A stretch of 57,582 bases of DNA from Sphaerosporella brunnea (GCA_008704415.1 VXIS01000312.1:1-57582), one strand, 5' to 3'; positions 19,137 through 29,449 are shown, numbered from the stretch's first letter. The notes: generated by a model not told the origin, from the sequence alone. Numbers and translations: made by a program.

Positions 19137-21149
19137 TCGATGGTCTTCAAGGTAGTGAATGCTTACCCCAGGCATACACAGAAAGCCGGGGCCCGTTGAA
19201 GTGGGTGAAGAGGCTTCTCTGAAGCTCAACCAGTGAACAGAATACTGTGACAGCTTGATCTTAGGACCGAAATGGTTGGGATAGGGAGGCTGCGCCTCGG
19301 CTACAAGTAACGTTTCTTTGTATTTGTGACTATCGGTTTCTTTTGGCTGCGCAATTAGCAATCAAAGCAAGCGGCTGCGTGCTAGGATTGCAGCATTCAA
19401 ACAACCCTCCACCTTCACTTTGCTGTTTTCCATTCCGTCCCCATTCTCTTCCAAGGACCTTCGTATTTCATCCTGAATACAATCGTTCACTCTTCTGAAT
19501 CTCGGGCCCTGTGCGTACCGCTGTTGCTGCTGTCTATATAATCTTGTCTTGGCCCCTATGCCTTTCCACGGTCGTATGCCGCTCCGGACAGTACCTGGGC
19601 ACGCTCCTGTCTGTTTTCAATCCTCCCCATTACCAGTAGGTCATGCCGACGCGAGCCAAATTTTGACCAGTAGAACGGCACTGCTGGATTCTTCAAGCAG
19701 CCGCTTTCGCTCCTTTGTTGTCACGTCTCCCGCCTTGCTGAGTGGAATCTAGTCAGACAAGCAGTAAAAAAGTCAAGGAAAAAACATGCTGAGACAATAA
19801 TCGTGCAACGTGGCTGCGGGCTACTGTGACGGAGAGGCTGCCCCCCCCCCCCCCCCAACGGTTGACGGAGCAGGAGGATTTGGGCGGTTGACGGAATGGA
19901 AGGATCTTGGCTGGATGGAAGGGCTTTTTGGAAGAGTCTGCGCATGTAGGAAGGAAGGGTCTAGTGGCCGGGAAAGAGCTTGTGGCGGATCGGCGCGGGA
20001 AGAGCGGGAGGATCTGGACGGACCTTGAGGCCCGAGGACCCCGTGCAGAATCCTCTCCTCAACTCAGACCGGACGTCTTCGCACAGTTTTTTGCCCGCCC
20101 ACCGACACCCCTTTTTTTTCTTTGCTCCATTTCCGTGTAGCTCTGCGCACGGAAGAGGCTGGGAGGAGTTTAGGCCCTGCCCGGCGGGGCTCGGGGTTGG
20201 AGCCCTCGGTCCGGACTAGGGGCAAACCTTCGAATACGTTGGATTTCACGGTTTTGGTTCATAGTTTTTCACAGTTATTTGTTCGGTTTCAAGTTCTCTC
20301 AAATACCTCACTGTGGTGTATAAGCCACCTGCTGGAGGAAAGCACTTGGCTGCTCGCTGGGCACGCTGGAGCCCGGTATAGCAAGGTAGTCCCGGGCCCG
20401 TGTCTTGTCCGCCCGGTCAGTTTACACGACAAACAGATATCAAGTAGCAATTACCTCAACAAGCCGCCATCGTCTTGCACAAGGCCTCGATTTCATCCTC
20501 CGCTGGAGACGGAGCGACCTGGGCCCTTTGTGGCCATGGTGACCTTTTGGTGTGAGTGTGGGGGTTGAAGAGGACGTGTAGGTGGCCATTCAGCTTTCGC
20601 AATTGTATTTTACGCCCCACACGGCCAGCTAGGGTTTTCTCCCGCCACTGGAATCGAGCCAAAAGCTCGAGCTGAAGCTCGGCTCGGCGGGCGACCCGTT
20701 CGACCTTGCTCGGCGCGCCAGGGGGCCAAGCTGCACTCGGCTCGGCTTGTGTGCATCACAAAGGGAAACCCTCCTCCATTCAGATTATTCATAATCCTGG
20801 AAAGCCGTAGTGAGGTTGCTGAATCACGCACTTGACCCATTGAGTGACCCAGAATAGGTTTTGGGATTTCGATGTGGAACCACACTTCGATTTAAAAAAA
20901 ACACTCTACACTGGTATCAGACACGTTTTGTTGTTTTCCACGCGGAGATCAGAATGCAAGGTTGTGGCGTGGCGCTGCAGCGTGAGCATGGGCGGACGAA
21001 AATGAGGGTTGTTCGCTGAGCCAACTGGAAGGTTTGGCAATTGGCGGTCAATTTCAACAACTGGTATGCAGATCCAAAAACGTCGACCCCCCTGGCCGCG
21101 TCAACAATCACACCTTCTGTTTCTTCGCCTCCTCCACTTGCGCCGCCTG
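19137..21149. other. No recognisable gene; C16 run and CTCGG-rich patch
   Basis: A run of 16 C lies at 19841-19856. From 20655 to 20745 the sequence is rich in AGCTCGAGC/CTCGGC words, similar to patches at 29526-29657 and 39550-39655 that look like MITE ends. ORFs here are short and unconvincing. Confidence 0.45.
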
Positions 21150-22920
21150 AAACCCTAGATCTAGCGCGCCAATGAACGAAGCATATACCGAACAGCGCAC
21201 CGCTTCATCCTGCACCTGCGTGCGCCCCAATCCTGGCCGTCCGGCCACATGAAATCCCGCAGGGTCCACGCAACATCCTGGGCAACCATGCCCAAGCACG
21301 GATCGAAGCCATTGACAAGGTCGCAGAACCACTCGTGCTTGATCATCTGCGCGTACTTATTTTTAGCGCCGGCGAGAGGCTCCAGTCCACCCCGGTCGCT
21401 GATGTGAAGTTGATCTCGCGCGCACTGCGGTTCCGCGGGATATCACGGTCCGAGTGTGGATGCGGTTTGGAATCCACTTCACCTCCGACCCTCCATCAAC
21501 CGTATCGTACTCCCTGAACTGGGATTCCGCCACTGGAATGTCGACGGATGTATCCAAGTCCGACGCTTGTTCGCCAAGGCTACCCGGTCACTTTCGCTTG
21601 CTGCCGCAGACCGTCGCCGCCGCGATATATCCCGATCGAATAAACGAGCCACTAGCTCGCCGCGAGGTATCGGGGGCGGCGTCGGTGGAAAGATCACCGG
21701 CATCAGTTGGCAAGTCAACCGGGATGTCGGCCATAGGGGAGTCAACGCCATCAGCTGGTAGGTTGCGATGCATGTCAACGGCCGCAGTTGGTGCGTCGAT
21801 GGGGACGCCATCAGTTGCCGCGTTAACCTTGCCGTCAACCGTCACCGACTTGCTTCGTTTGGGGTCCCGCTCGCCGGATGTAATGCGGTATGGGCTCGGC
21901 CGCTTCTGCGTACGCCACTGCAAATGCGGTCGAGCAGCGTAGGCGGCGCAGTTTCCGATAATATCGTAGATGGTTTCCACCGTATCGTGACATAGATAGC
22001 TAGCAATGCCTTCGACCCCCTTGTCGGTGCACAGCTTCAGCATGTCCCCTTCGTCGTCCGTTTTGGAGTCCCATCTCCAGGCCTCCTTGAGAACCCAGGG
22101 GGGGTCAGTCGCATCCGTCGTAGGCTGTGTGCAGGTGCAACCAGGATCGGATAGCATGTCGTGCCACGGCTGACGATGGCCTGGACGTGGAAAAAGGGCT
22201 CGGTGTGAAGCTTGACGGTCGCAGAGCCGACAACAACGTCCGCAAGGCTGTCCGTGAAGGTGGGGTGACCGAACGGCAGGCCAAGCTGATCAGCCGTCTT
22301 GCCGAAGTACCCCGCAAACACCCGTCAGAACGTACCGAGGTCCGTAGTGAGCGAAAACTGATCGGAGGCGATGCCGCCGGCACGCGTAAACGTCCAGCTG
22401 CGCGTTTTGTCATGGATCACAGAGAACGAAGCGCCGCCCAGGTTAAGTCGCAAAAACCTCATAGGCGTAGCCTGCGAGTTGGATCACAACCTTCTCGCGC
22501 AGATCGCAGAGTCCCTTCTCGGCTTTGAGCTCACCGACCACCAGGACTTTAGCCCAGTCTGCAGGCTGCTGGGCGTCCGGCGTTGGATCGTGCTCAGTGG
22601 CAGCCTCCGCGGCTGGTGCGGTTTCACCATCGACAGCCAAACCAGCGGCTGAGTGCTCCGCTCGGTGTCCTCATGCAGCAGCGACCTATCGCCCGAGGCG
22701 CGCCAAAGCCATGTGCTGACGTAATTTCTACAAAAGTTGTCGTAACATTTTTGGAACCACGTAACTCCGGCCTCTTCGTTTGGCACAGCAGGGAAGGGAG
22801 GTGCCTAAATCGATGTCCGCAGCCACTTAGATGGATATGTGCAGGGACGAACCTCGAAGTGATCCTCCGCAACCGGCGGGAACAAGTCGAAGAACCCGTC
22901 AACGCCCGGGACCGCTTACA
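21150..22920 (-). pseudogene. FunK1-type fungal protein kinase pseudogene
   Basis: Read from 22920 downward, segments in different frames follow the order of a FunK1 kinase: an N-terminal piece (VDGFFDLFPPVAEDHFEV), the early motif DWAKVLVVGELK with QLAGYAYEVF, then RSWTFTRAGGIASDQFSL, FAGYFGKTADQLGL, WVLKEAWRWDSKTDDEGDML with GVEGIASYLCHDTVE (the lysine-containing N-lobe), and NRIHTRTVISRGTAVRE near the helix preceding the catalytic loop. At least three frameshifts or stops break it (for example TAA after EVFAT near 22443 and TGA near 22320). No HRD/DFG-like catalytic loop is seen before 21150, so it is truncated as well as decayed. FunK1 kinases are a large family in mushroom genomes. The final segment (ALKNKYAQMIKHEWFCDLVN) is unassigned. 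Confidence 0.7.
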
Positions 22921-22948
22921 CCGATGCCGAATGCGACACGCTGACTAC

Positions 22949-23004
22949 CAGTGTTCTCAGCAGCGAGCCCGGCCGGCTGTTTGTGCTTGCTACTGAGAGC
23001 ACTG
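22949..23004. mobile_element. 56-bp hAT-type MITE with perfect 8-bp target duplication
   Basis: It is flanked by CTGACTAC at 22941-22948 and 23005-23012. The ends are CAGTGTTCTCAGCAG and, read inward from the right, CAGTGCTCTCAGTAG: a 15-bp inverted repeat with two mismatches. The middle (CCCGGCCGGCTG) links it to family B fragments at 1480 and 17517, so it is a deletion derivative. It lies just upstream of the FunK1 pseudogene. Confidence 0.85.
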
Positions 23005-23389
23005 CTGACTACAATACGACGCCAAAATGGTCATATATTCCGCGGTGGCAGCAGTAAAGTAAAGGCAGCAGGTAGTGCGTCGAGGCGGCAACACCGTCTC
23101 ACTTCACCGGCACGCATAAATAGAATGGTAGAGCTATGTACGTTGCAGTCGGCGCGTATGTGTGAGAAACACGGCGCAGCAAAGTAATGAGACGAGGTGC
23201 CGTATTACAAAGCGTTACGCGAGAAAGAGATAATCACAGAGGATCACCGTAAGGATGCGGTCTAGAAGAAAATGAACGTGGACTACAAGAACGAGCTGAA
23301 CGCAGAGTTGTGGCCATGCCCCCATGCAGACTGCAGTCCCGGTACGGATCGCCATCCCTTTACACATCCCGAACGCGATGTCAATCCAG

Positions 23390-23530
23390 GCCTGGCGGGT
23401 GCTCTCAGCCGCCTGGGTCTCGATTCAAAAAGCCTAGTCCAACCGGGCCGTGATTTTAAAAGCCCGTTTACATCAGTCCGGTTCACGCCACGCGCTCAAA
23501 GCCGCTGTGGCCGGACTTTTGACAGCCCTG
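23390..23530 (+). repeat. hAT-type element fragment, family A
   Basis: It closely matches the right part of the complete element 50947-51792, including GGTCTCGAT, GGGCCGTGATTT, AAAAGCCCGTTT and the terminus GGCCGGACTTTTGACAGCCC-TG. The left terminus is missing. Confidence 0.65.
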
Positions 23531-23838
23531 ACGGCCAATTTACACCCAGACCAAAATGCTGCCGCGCCGTGGAGACTGTTGAGGTTGGCGAAGCAAAGGC
23601 GACAGCAGGACGACTACAAGCGAGGTTGAGCAGGAGGTGGCCGTGAAGAACGACGGGATAAGCACGCTAAGGTGGATGGGGAGGATGGGCACGGCGGAGG
23701 TGATGAGAAAGGGATTGGCGATCACCGCATCCAACAGTTAAAGGTATGATAGCCCTTACCCACAGCGGGTCACTCGGGCAAAGGTAGGGTTAGGATTTGA
23801 ATCCTGAGCCCTTGATGTCACGTGTCGCCATTGACAAA

Positions 23839-23845
23839 TATATAA
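23839..23845 (+). promoter_or_regulatory. TATA box of the F-box gene
   Basis: TATATAA lies 59 bp before the ATG at 23904. The leader is C-rich and ends ACACCATGG, a good eukaryotic start context. Confidence 0.6.
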
Positions 23846-23903
23846 CCGCACCATTCTCCGCAACGTCGCCAACATCCTTCCAATCAACCAACCCGCTCAC
23901 ACC

Positions 23904-24985
23904 ATGGCAACACTCTGCGGCGTCGCTGCCGAGCTCCACATCGAAATCCTCAGCAACCTACCCGATCTACGCTCACTCGCGGCAGCAATATTTACCTCAC
24001 GTGCCATCTACAAATCTTTCACCATCGCACGGCATGACGTGATGGAACACGTTCTGGACCGAGAGATCCCGTTAGCATCTATCATCGGCGAAATCGAATG
24101 CCTGTTACCCCAGGACTGCGTCGCCGCACTGCACGACCGCTCAAGCAGCAGGGTTCGTGGCAAGGCCCTCGACATGCTATGTGTCTGCCAAGGATTGGTC
24201 AGTGCCTGGTGTCGCCGGTTTTGCGAGGACACTCTGCAGGAGCTGTCTTCTGAGGATCACAGTCCTCCTTCGCCGTCAGAACGTCTCAGGATCCAGCGCG
24301 TCTTCTATCGGTTTTGGGCGCTGTCCTGTGCCATCGAGGCCTCTGGAATAGAACTACCCACCAGCGGCGACGATTTGGGTTTCTCCAAAACCTACATGTT
24401 GCGCTACAGCCTCTGGGAAATCGCGGAGCTCACACTGGTCTACCGTTACATCCACTGGAAACTGATCGTCTTGTGCTGCTCAGGCGGAACCGAGGCGACG
24501 TATGAGGAGATTGGCAGTTGTTTTTGCAGCGTGTCCGGCAAGTCCCCCCAAGCCCCCCCCCGGTGAGTTGCAGCTGTAATAACGACGAGAAAACTTCAGA
24601 ATGGGCTGTAATCCTACGAACTGTATCCTCCCTGGTCCTGCTGGACCTGCCGGTGCTGTACACACTGCTGTTCACACCCCGAACCGGATCGTGCACCTTC
24701 GAAACATACGTTTGCAGGCAACTCAGCCGGCACCGAAGCTGGGTGGACCTGTTCACCGCGGACCGAACGAACCGCGCCCACGATTCCGCGTTCCCGCCGC
24801 GCTGTATTTGCACGCGCCGCGACATGCCCGCAGATGAGTACGACGAATGTTTGCGTGGCACTGCGGAGGACCTCAGCACGATACTGGCGGTGAAAGATCT
24901 TGACGAGGAGGAGGTGCGGTATGACTTGGCGCTTTGGGATGATAGTCGCTTGGAGCGCCTGGGGTTCTTTCTCCCGGCGGCGTAG
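23904..24985 (+). CDS. F-box-like protein, about 360 aa, with one apparent frameshift
   Basis: Residues 1-50 carry an F-box-like helix set of the fungal type (AAELHIEILSNLPDLRSLAA, then FTSRAIYKSFTIARH). The rest is the helical, unnamed C-terminal region common in such proteins, which act as substrate receptors of SCF ubiquitin ligases. The first frame runs 23904-24566 and a second frame runs from about 24506 to TAG at 24985 (SEWAVILRTVSSLVLLDLPV ... RLERLGFFLPAA). The switch falls on a run of nine C at 24553-24561. One additional base there would join the frames. A GTGAGT...TTCAG interval (24563-24599) is only 37 bp and would not restore frame, so splicing does not explain it. Either a homopolymer assembly error or a fresh frameshift is likely. 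Confidence 0.65.
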
Positions 24986-25028
24986 TGTACTTGGATATTC
25001 AACCACGTCTGTTGTTTGAAAGAGTAAA

Positions 25029-25108
25029 TACAGTAGAGTCTCTATATAAGCATACGGTCGGGACTGCAGGGGCATTTTCTTATAAAGTGTGAATTCTTAT
25101 AAAGAGTG
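25029..25108 (+). repeat. Possible Tc1/mariner (pogo-like) terminal sequence
   Basis: TACAGTAGAGTCTCTATATA followed by two CTTATAAAG words, beginning at a TA dinucleotide, resembles the ends of pogo-like elements (TA-CAGTAGA..). No second terminus or transposase was found in the window, so this is probably one surviving end. Confidence 0.35.
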
Positions 25109-25127
25109 TGGTTTAGCCCTGGTGCTG

Positions 25128-25395
25128 GATGCCACAAGACCTCTGCGAGGCCACCCCACAAAACCACCAGCTACTAGGGGATAAATCGGAGAACAAAGGG
25201 ATTCCATCGAGAGTAACAGCTTCCAGCAATTTTTGAACCGGACAGGCCATAGGACCTCCGCGGGGCCACCCCACACAATCACCATCTATGTGGGGATAAA
25301 CCTGAACACAGAGGGAGAAAGAGCGTCCTCTAATGCCCTATAGTTCCCATTCCATTGAGAGTAACAGCTGCCAGCTATTTTTCAACCGAACAGGC
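25128..25395 (+). repeat. Imperfect tandem duplication (two units)
   Basis: The segment ACCTCTGCGAGGCCACCCCA ... GAGAGTAACAGC ... TTTTTGAACCGGACAGGCCA occurs twice, the second time with an extra 35 bp before GAGAGTAACAGC. It directly precedes the truncated 5' end of the copia element. Function unknown. Confidence 0.6.
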
Positions 25396-25407
25396 CAAAG
25401 TTTGGGC

Positions 25408-25925
25408 AGCCGAAAGGCTGAAGTTGTGGGCTTAAGACAACTGGAGCTTGGGAGGTCGTTTCCGGAGCGACGGAAAGCGGTTTCAGCTCACCAAAGGAGC
25501 TTGGACAATCGCTTGAGGGATCGCACGAGACACGATTTGAGCTCATTTAAACCCTGAAGTTGTGGGGGTTAAGACAACTGGAGCTTGGAGGATCGCCCGA
25601 CACGAGAGCACGATCTCGGCTGAACGAAAGCCTGCGTTGTCGGCTTAAGACAACTGGGGCTTCGAGGATCGCTAGCGGACAACAACGAAGCGGTCTTAGC
25701 TCGCGCGAAGCCTGAGTTGTCGGCTTAAGACAACTGGCACTCGGAAAATCGTTGGACGGATCAGAGGAGAAGCGATTTTAGCTCAACGAGAGAGCTGGGA
25801 GAATCGCTCGACGGATCGGAAGAGAAGCAATCTCAGCTCACCGAAGGAGCTTGGAAGGACTGCTTGAGGATACGAAAGGAAATGATCCTGGCTCGACGAG
25901 ACCCTGAAGTTGTGGGCGGAAGACA
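25408..25925 (+). repeat. Leader repeats of the copia element (CTGAAGTTGTGGGCTTAAGACAACTGG-type)
   Basis: The core TGAAGTTGTGG followed by TTAAGACAACTGG occurs five times in variant forms at irregular intervals of about 80-190 bp, mixed with GGATCG and AGCTCA-GAG words. GTTGT and ACAAC arms inside the core can pair into a small hairpin. The same repeats occur in reverse at 38970-39115. They lie between the LTR and gag, where packaging or dimerisation signals are usually found; that role is inferred. Confidence 0.7.
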
Positions 25926-26000
25926 ACTACAGCTCGACGAAAAGAAGAAGGAGCTCACCAAAAACCCGAGAGCAGCAGACCGCGAAGAATAGAAGACAAG

Positions 26001-26562
26001 ATGGGTACGCAACTAGTGCCGTTGCTCCAGGGCGACAACTATCCAGTATGGGCGAAAGCGATCGAACGGCATCTGGAAGGAGCGGGATTATACAACTTGA
26101 TATCTGGCCATCGAAAGCAACCAAAACCGCCGATGGTACGACAGGGAGCGACTATCATTTCATCAGACGAAGACGAACCGCAATGCGACGATCTGGCATG
26201 TTTCAACTGCTGGTATCGCTACAGCGTCGACCTCAATCGTTTCCGTGGAGATCAAGAGAGAGCGAGCGCTGATTCTGTCCGGACTGCATACCTCCATATT
26301 GATGAATGTTGAAGACGATGAAACCTTGGACACAGCAAAAGCGCTGTGGGATGCTCTTGCTGAGGAATATCGACGGGCTGCAAAACGAGATCCCATGGCT
26401 GGTCTCACGGCACCGCTGAAAACGAAGCGAATGGAGTACGGCAGTATCGCCGAGTATCTAAGCAACTTAAAGGCCAATGCCAAAAGGGCTCCGGTTGCCA
26501 AAGAGCGAGCCAGTTTGGATAAAGAAAGAGCGGCGTTTGCGGAAGAGAGCTTCTTTCGCTGA
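26001..26562 (+). pseudogene. Copia-type gag with frameshift
   Basis: Starts MGTQLVPLLQGDNYPVWAKA, the standard copia Gag opening (x-L-x-G-x-N-Y-x-x-W), in one frame to about 26236. It continues in the next frame (ALILSGLHTSILMNV, DTAKALWDALAEEYRR, EYGSIAEYLSNLKANAK) to the stop at 26562. A single-base change near 26236-26245 explains the break. No CCHC zinc knuckle is seen. Beyond the stop, another frame (about 26565-26716) may be a decayed C-terminus. Confidence 0.75.
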
Positions 26563-27286
26563 AGGAAAAGGACAAGATGGTGGATTGACGGACGTGAGCG
26601 ACGGTTTCGGAGATACTGTCGATGAAGGAAGAACGGGTCCCGATGCAGTAAACGACGGAATCGCCGCACAGCGTCCGAAAACAACAGCCATCTCCTTCCG
26701 GCGATATCAACGATGACTGCTACGAATCAACCAGCTACAGGGAGTTGTGGGGTAACCGGGCGGGGTACACCACTACACACGACGGAGATAGTGGTTTGAA
26801 TGGAGATGGTCAAGACGCGGATGGAGAAGATGGACGTTACAGTTATCTTTTACGTTCTACGGTAGCAAAGCGCAACACAATAACGACACCCATGGTACTC
26901 TCGAAGTCGACAAAAGAAAACGATGAGAGTGAAGACCCGGATAGCGACAATGCTATGGGCATGGCAGACGGTGGTGGAATCGGACACCGTTTATGCTCAG
27001 ACAGGGGGAGTCATGATACCTGGGACTATCCGTGTGGCTATGGATGCGACTCTGCATCAAATGGTGATCAAGTGCGTTTCGGTAGCCAGACGGATTGCAC
27101 TGCTGATGCGACGACCGAATGGAGCTATCTGCGAAGGACTCCGGCAACTCAACAGGCCATTGCACAGCTCAAGTATGAGTATCTATTGTGATGGATAGAC
27201 GAAGCCGTTGGGAATCGAGAGGACATGGATCATGTGATGGCGCCGCATCGCGATTGGGGATATAGTTCATGCTCGGATAGGGGGAG

Positions 27287-27456
27287 TGTTGAGACATAGA
27301 GTATGACTCTCTGGTAGATCCGGGAATGGACTAGTGATATACTAGTGCTCGTTTCTGCCTCTTAAGGGAGCAGCAACTCGCAATTAGCTCTGTACCTTGC
27401 AATATATCTCTTGACCTACGTTCTTAGTGTCCACTGCGCGAAACCTATCGTCAACA
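27287..27456 (+). repeat. Copia 3' LTR (170 bp), reference copy of the family
   Basis: TGTTGAGACA ... TCAACA with a TGTTGA/TCAACA terminal inverted repeat. It is immediately preceded by the purine tract GGATAGGGGGAG. Other copies or pieces: 13911-14052, 15659-15941, 28826-28857, 38208-38280, 38385-38456, 39323-39452 and 46170-46233. The GATCCGAGTATGAAC motif is the easiest tag for most of these. Confidence 0.85.
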
Positions 27457-28040
27457 GTTGGCAGGTTGTAATATAATGTTATTGTCAGGAGGTAGTGGCT
27501 TACTTCTGCTGTTCAAGATCATATATGTCAACCACTCGTCATCTTGGGCGGTTCAATCTGGTATTAAAAATCCTCTTACCATTGTGTCTTCAACACCTTA
27601 CACACGTCAATATTACAACGGGAGTGTTACTCTCCCTGGTCAACACGTCCATCTCCACAAACGCCGTGCAATGCAAACTGGCGAAGTGTTGATGGAATAG
27701 GTTATAGGGCCGCTCAGCCGGGCGTTTTTGACTTGGATATCCGAATTTTCAAGCGGCTGTTTCTCGATGTCTGTAAGCCATTTGACGCCGAAACTGGCCT
27801 TAAATCCATAAACGTCCAAAAAGCTAAAAACGCCTGTCTGAGCGGCCCTTATGGGGTCTAGAGTAGATGCGTGCTTGCTTTGCTCAATTGTGCCCACGAT
27901 GACACGCCGCTGCGTTTGTCACAACATAACCCGGCCATGATTCACAATCTCCCTCTAGCTAATTCACTTCACAATCACACCATAGTACACCGGGAAGCGG
28001 AATTTATCTCATTATTATAGACTGGTGTTAGAGGACCACG
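27457..28040. other. No recognisable gene
   Basis: AT-richer anonymous sequence. The short minus ORF 27897-27640 lacks recognisable motifs. Confidence 0.4.
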
Positions 28041-28450
28041 CTATTCGTCTATCACGGCCTCAAAGCGGTATCCCCAACCAAGAGGGAACTCCTGGTACTC
28101 CAACCCGTGATACCACAACTAGACGGATTAGTTCCTGTTTCTATCACAATCACACGTTGAGGATTCTTACGTTCGAAACTCTGTGGTTCATGGGTGGCAG
28201 TTCGTTGCCCTCATCGTCAATGAAGACAATGTGGTCGGCGATAATGCCAAACTCGTGTGAAACGAGGTGGCGGACCCACCGGAGCCTCGCGTTAGCAGCG
28301 ACCAAGAAAGTCAAAGGGTCTGCAATGAAGTGCAGTTAGTACTGTTGCAATTGGATGATACGCTTCGGGGTGCCTACCAATACCCTCAGCGGTAATGACG
28401 ACGACGATGGGGTCAGCGCCTGGTAGAATTGCAGGCATTGTGTTCCCCAT
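28041..28450 (-). CDS. Small three-exon gene, 97-aa protein of unknown function
   Basis: Exons on the minus strand: 28450-28384, 28319-28171, 28118-28041. Intron 1 (28383-28320, 64 bp) is GTATTG...TTGCAG with a perfect TACTAAC branch site. Intron 2 (28170-28119, 52 bp) is GTAAGA...TCTAG with an ACTAATC branch site. Both splices keep the frame (phases 1 and 0), and the model runs from ATG to TAG without a stop: 67+149+78 bp = 98 codons. The protein begins MGNTMPAILPGADPIVVVIT, has a central basic/hydrophobic part (LRWVRHLVSHEFGIIADHIV), an acidic turn (FIDDEGNELPP) and an aromatic C-terminus (LWYHGLEYQEFPLGWGYRFE). No signal peptide, membrane helix or known domain is apparent. It seems intact amid decayed transposons, which suggests a real host gene or a recent arrival. 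ORF scans miss it because every exon is short. Confidence 0.75.
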
Positions 28451-28498
28451 GTTGAATTAGTTGTGATCGTATGGCGGTGAATGGAGAGTTCCCCGCCA

Positions 28499-28504
28499 TT
28501 TATA
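28499..28504 (-). promoter_or_regulatory. TATA box of the three-exon gene
   Basis: TATAAA on the minus strand, 49 bp before the ATG at 28450. It supports the start choice. Confidence 0.6.
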
Positions 28505-28703
28505 TCTGCCCCTGAGGTCCAAAGTGGAGGCGCAAATTGTCTGGTGCATACACCTGGGTGCAAATGTGGTGTTACAAATGGCTGCCTTCAAATTTACCTA
28601 CCAATGTTGGAATTCTTGGTGTCAGAAGTGCGGGTAGAACTGTCTGGTACAGACAGGTTAGGGTCTCCTTCTTTCATGAAACCAACGCATTAACCGCGCC
28701 TAC

Positions 28704-28815
28704 CAGGGCTGTCAATAGTCCGGCCGCCCGCCAGGTCAAACCGGGCCCCGCGGAGTGGGTCAGGTCGGGCCGATGATGCGGAAACCCTGATAGGTTCGGG
28801 CCGGTGTAACAAAAG
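28704..28815 (+). repeat. hAT-type element fragment, family A (left end)
   Basis: Starts CAGGGCTGTCAATAGTCCGG and matches the left 125 bp of 50947-51792 (GTCAAAC-GGGCCCC-CGGAGTGGGTCAGG ... GGTTCGGGCCGG ... CTGGATATC). It is cut off at a short piece of copia LTR end (28826-28857, GTCCACTGCGCAAATTCTAT), so one insertion has truncated the other. Confidence 0.7.
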
Positions 28816-29097
28816 TCTGGATATCAGTGTCCACTGCGCAAATTCTATCGTCAACGAACCTCACGGATGTCAGCCAACCAACAGCCAGCGCTCAGCGCAC
28901 GTATGAAAGAAGATGCGATGCGAGCATTCAACAAAGACCTCAGTTGAAGTTGGGGTAAGGAGCTGCCTGCATTTCTCACCGATGTTAACCTCACTCTAAT
29001 GGCTCTAGATACATTGCATGCTGCCAGTTTGGCGCGGACGCTCAATGGACAGGAACTACACGTTAACTGCGCGAACCCCCGGTGGACTTAAAGACTA

Positions 29098-29449
29098 ACC
29101 CGCTTCACTGGTAGAAGCTCAATGAGCACCGATTCCCGACTCTTGCAAGAATGGAACGAGATTACCTTGCGATCTGTGCTTCCAGCGTACCCTGCGAGCA
29201 ACGTTCTCAGTGGCTGGTGACAGAATCACCAAGAAGCGGAACCGTCTTCTCAAAGAATCGAGTAGCACTCTTCTACTGCTCAAGCATTGGTTGAAGCAGA
29301 CGGATGTGAAAACCTGGGGAAAATGGGGATATGAGGAGACGCAGAACGAACCAGCGCTGACTGGTGACCATGATGCAGCGGAGGGTGTTGAATCGGACGT
29401 TGAAGCTTCGGTGAACTCCTCTTCGGATCTCTCAGACTTATCCGATTGA
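29098..29449 (+). pseudogene. hAT transposase C-terminal (dimerisation) remnant
   Basis: The first frame reads LHW, stop, KLNEHRFPTLARMERDYLAI and CASSVPCE, which matches the W-W-x..YP-L-A-x-M-A-R-D-Y-L-A-I-x-A-(T/S)-S-V-P-x-E-R core of hAT transposases; the stop replaces the second Trp. A frameshift near 29200 leads into ATFSVAGDRITKKRNRLLKE and LLLLKHWLKQ (FS-x-AG-x-x-x-x-KRNRL, the dimerisation helix). An acidic Ser/Asp tail ends at TGA (29449). The catalytic domain is missing. It is a possible relative of the source of the MITEs in this window. Confidence 0.8.

Larger units (their letters stand above)
25405..27456 (+). mobile_element. Copia-type retrotransposon, 5'-truncated and pol-deleted
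   Basis: It lacks the 5' LTR. It has a repetitive leader (25408-25960), a gag (26001-26562), a 3' region with two polypurine-tract-like motifs (CAGACAGGGGGAG about 26999; GGATAGGGGGAG about 27276) and a 170-bp 3' LTR. No protease, integrase or reverse transcriptase motifs are present between gag and the 3' region. The minus-strand element 38385-39452 is the same family, shares leader and 3' end, and has lost gag as well. Confidence 0.8.

Noticed and set aside
24563..24599. Intron in the F-box gene
   Set aside because: GTGAGT and TTCAG are present, but 37 bp is too short and splicing leaves the frame one base out.
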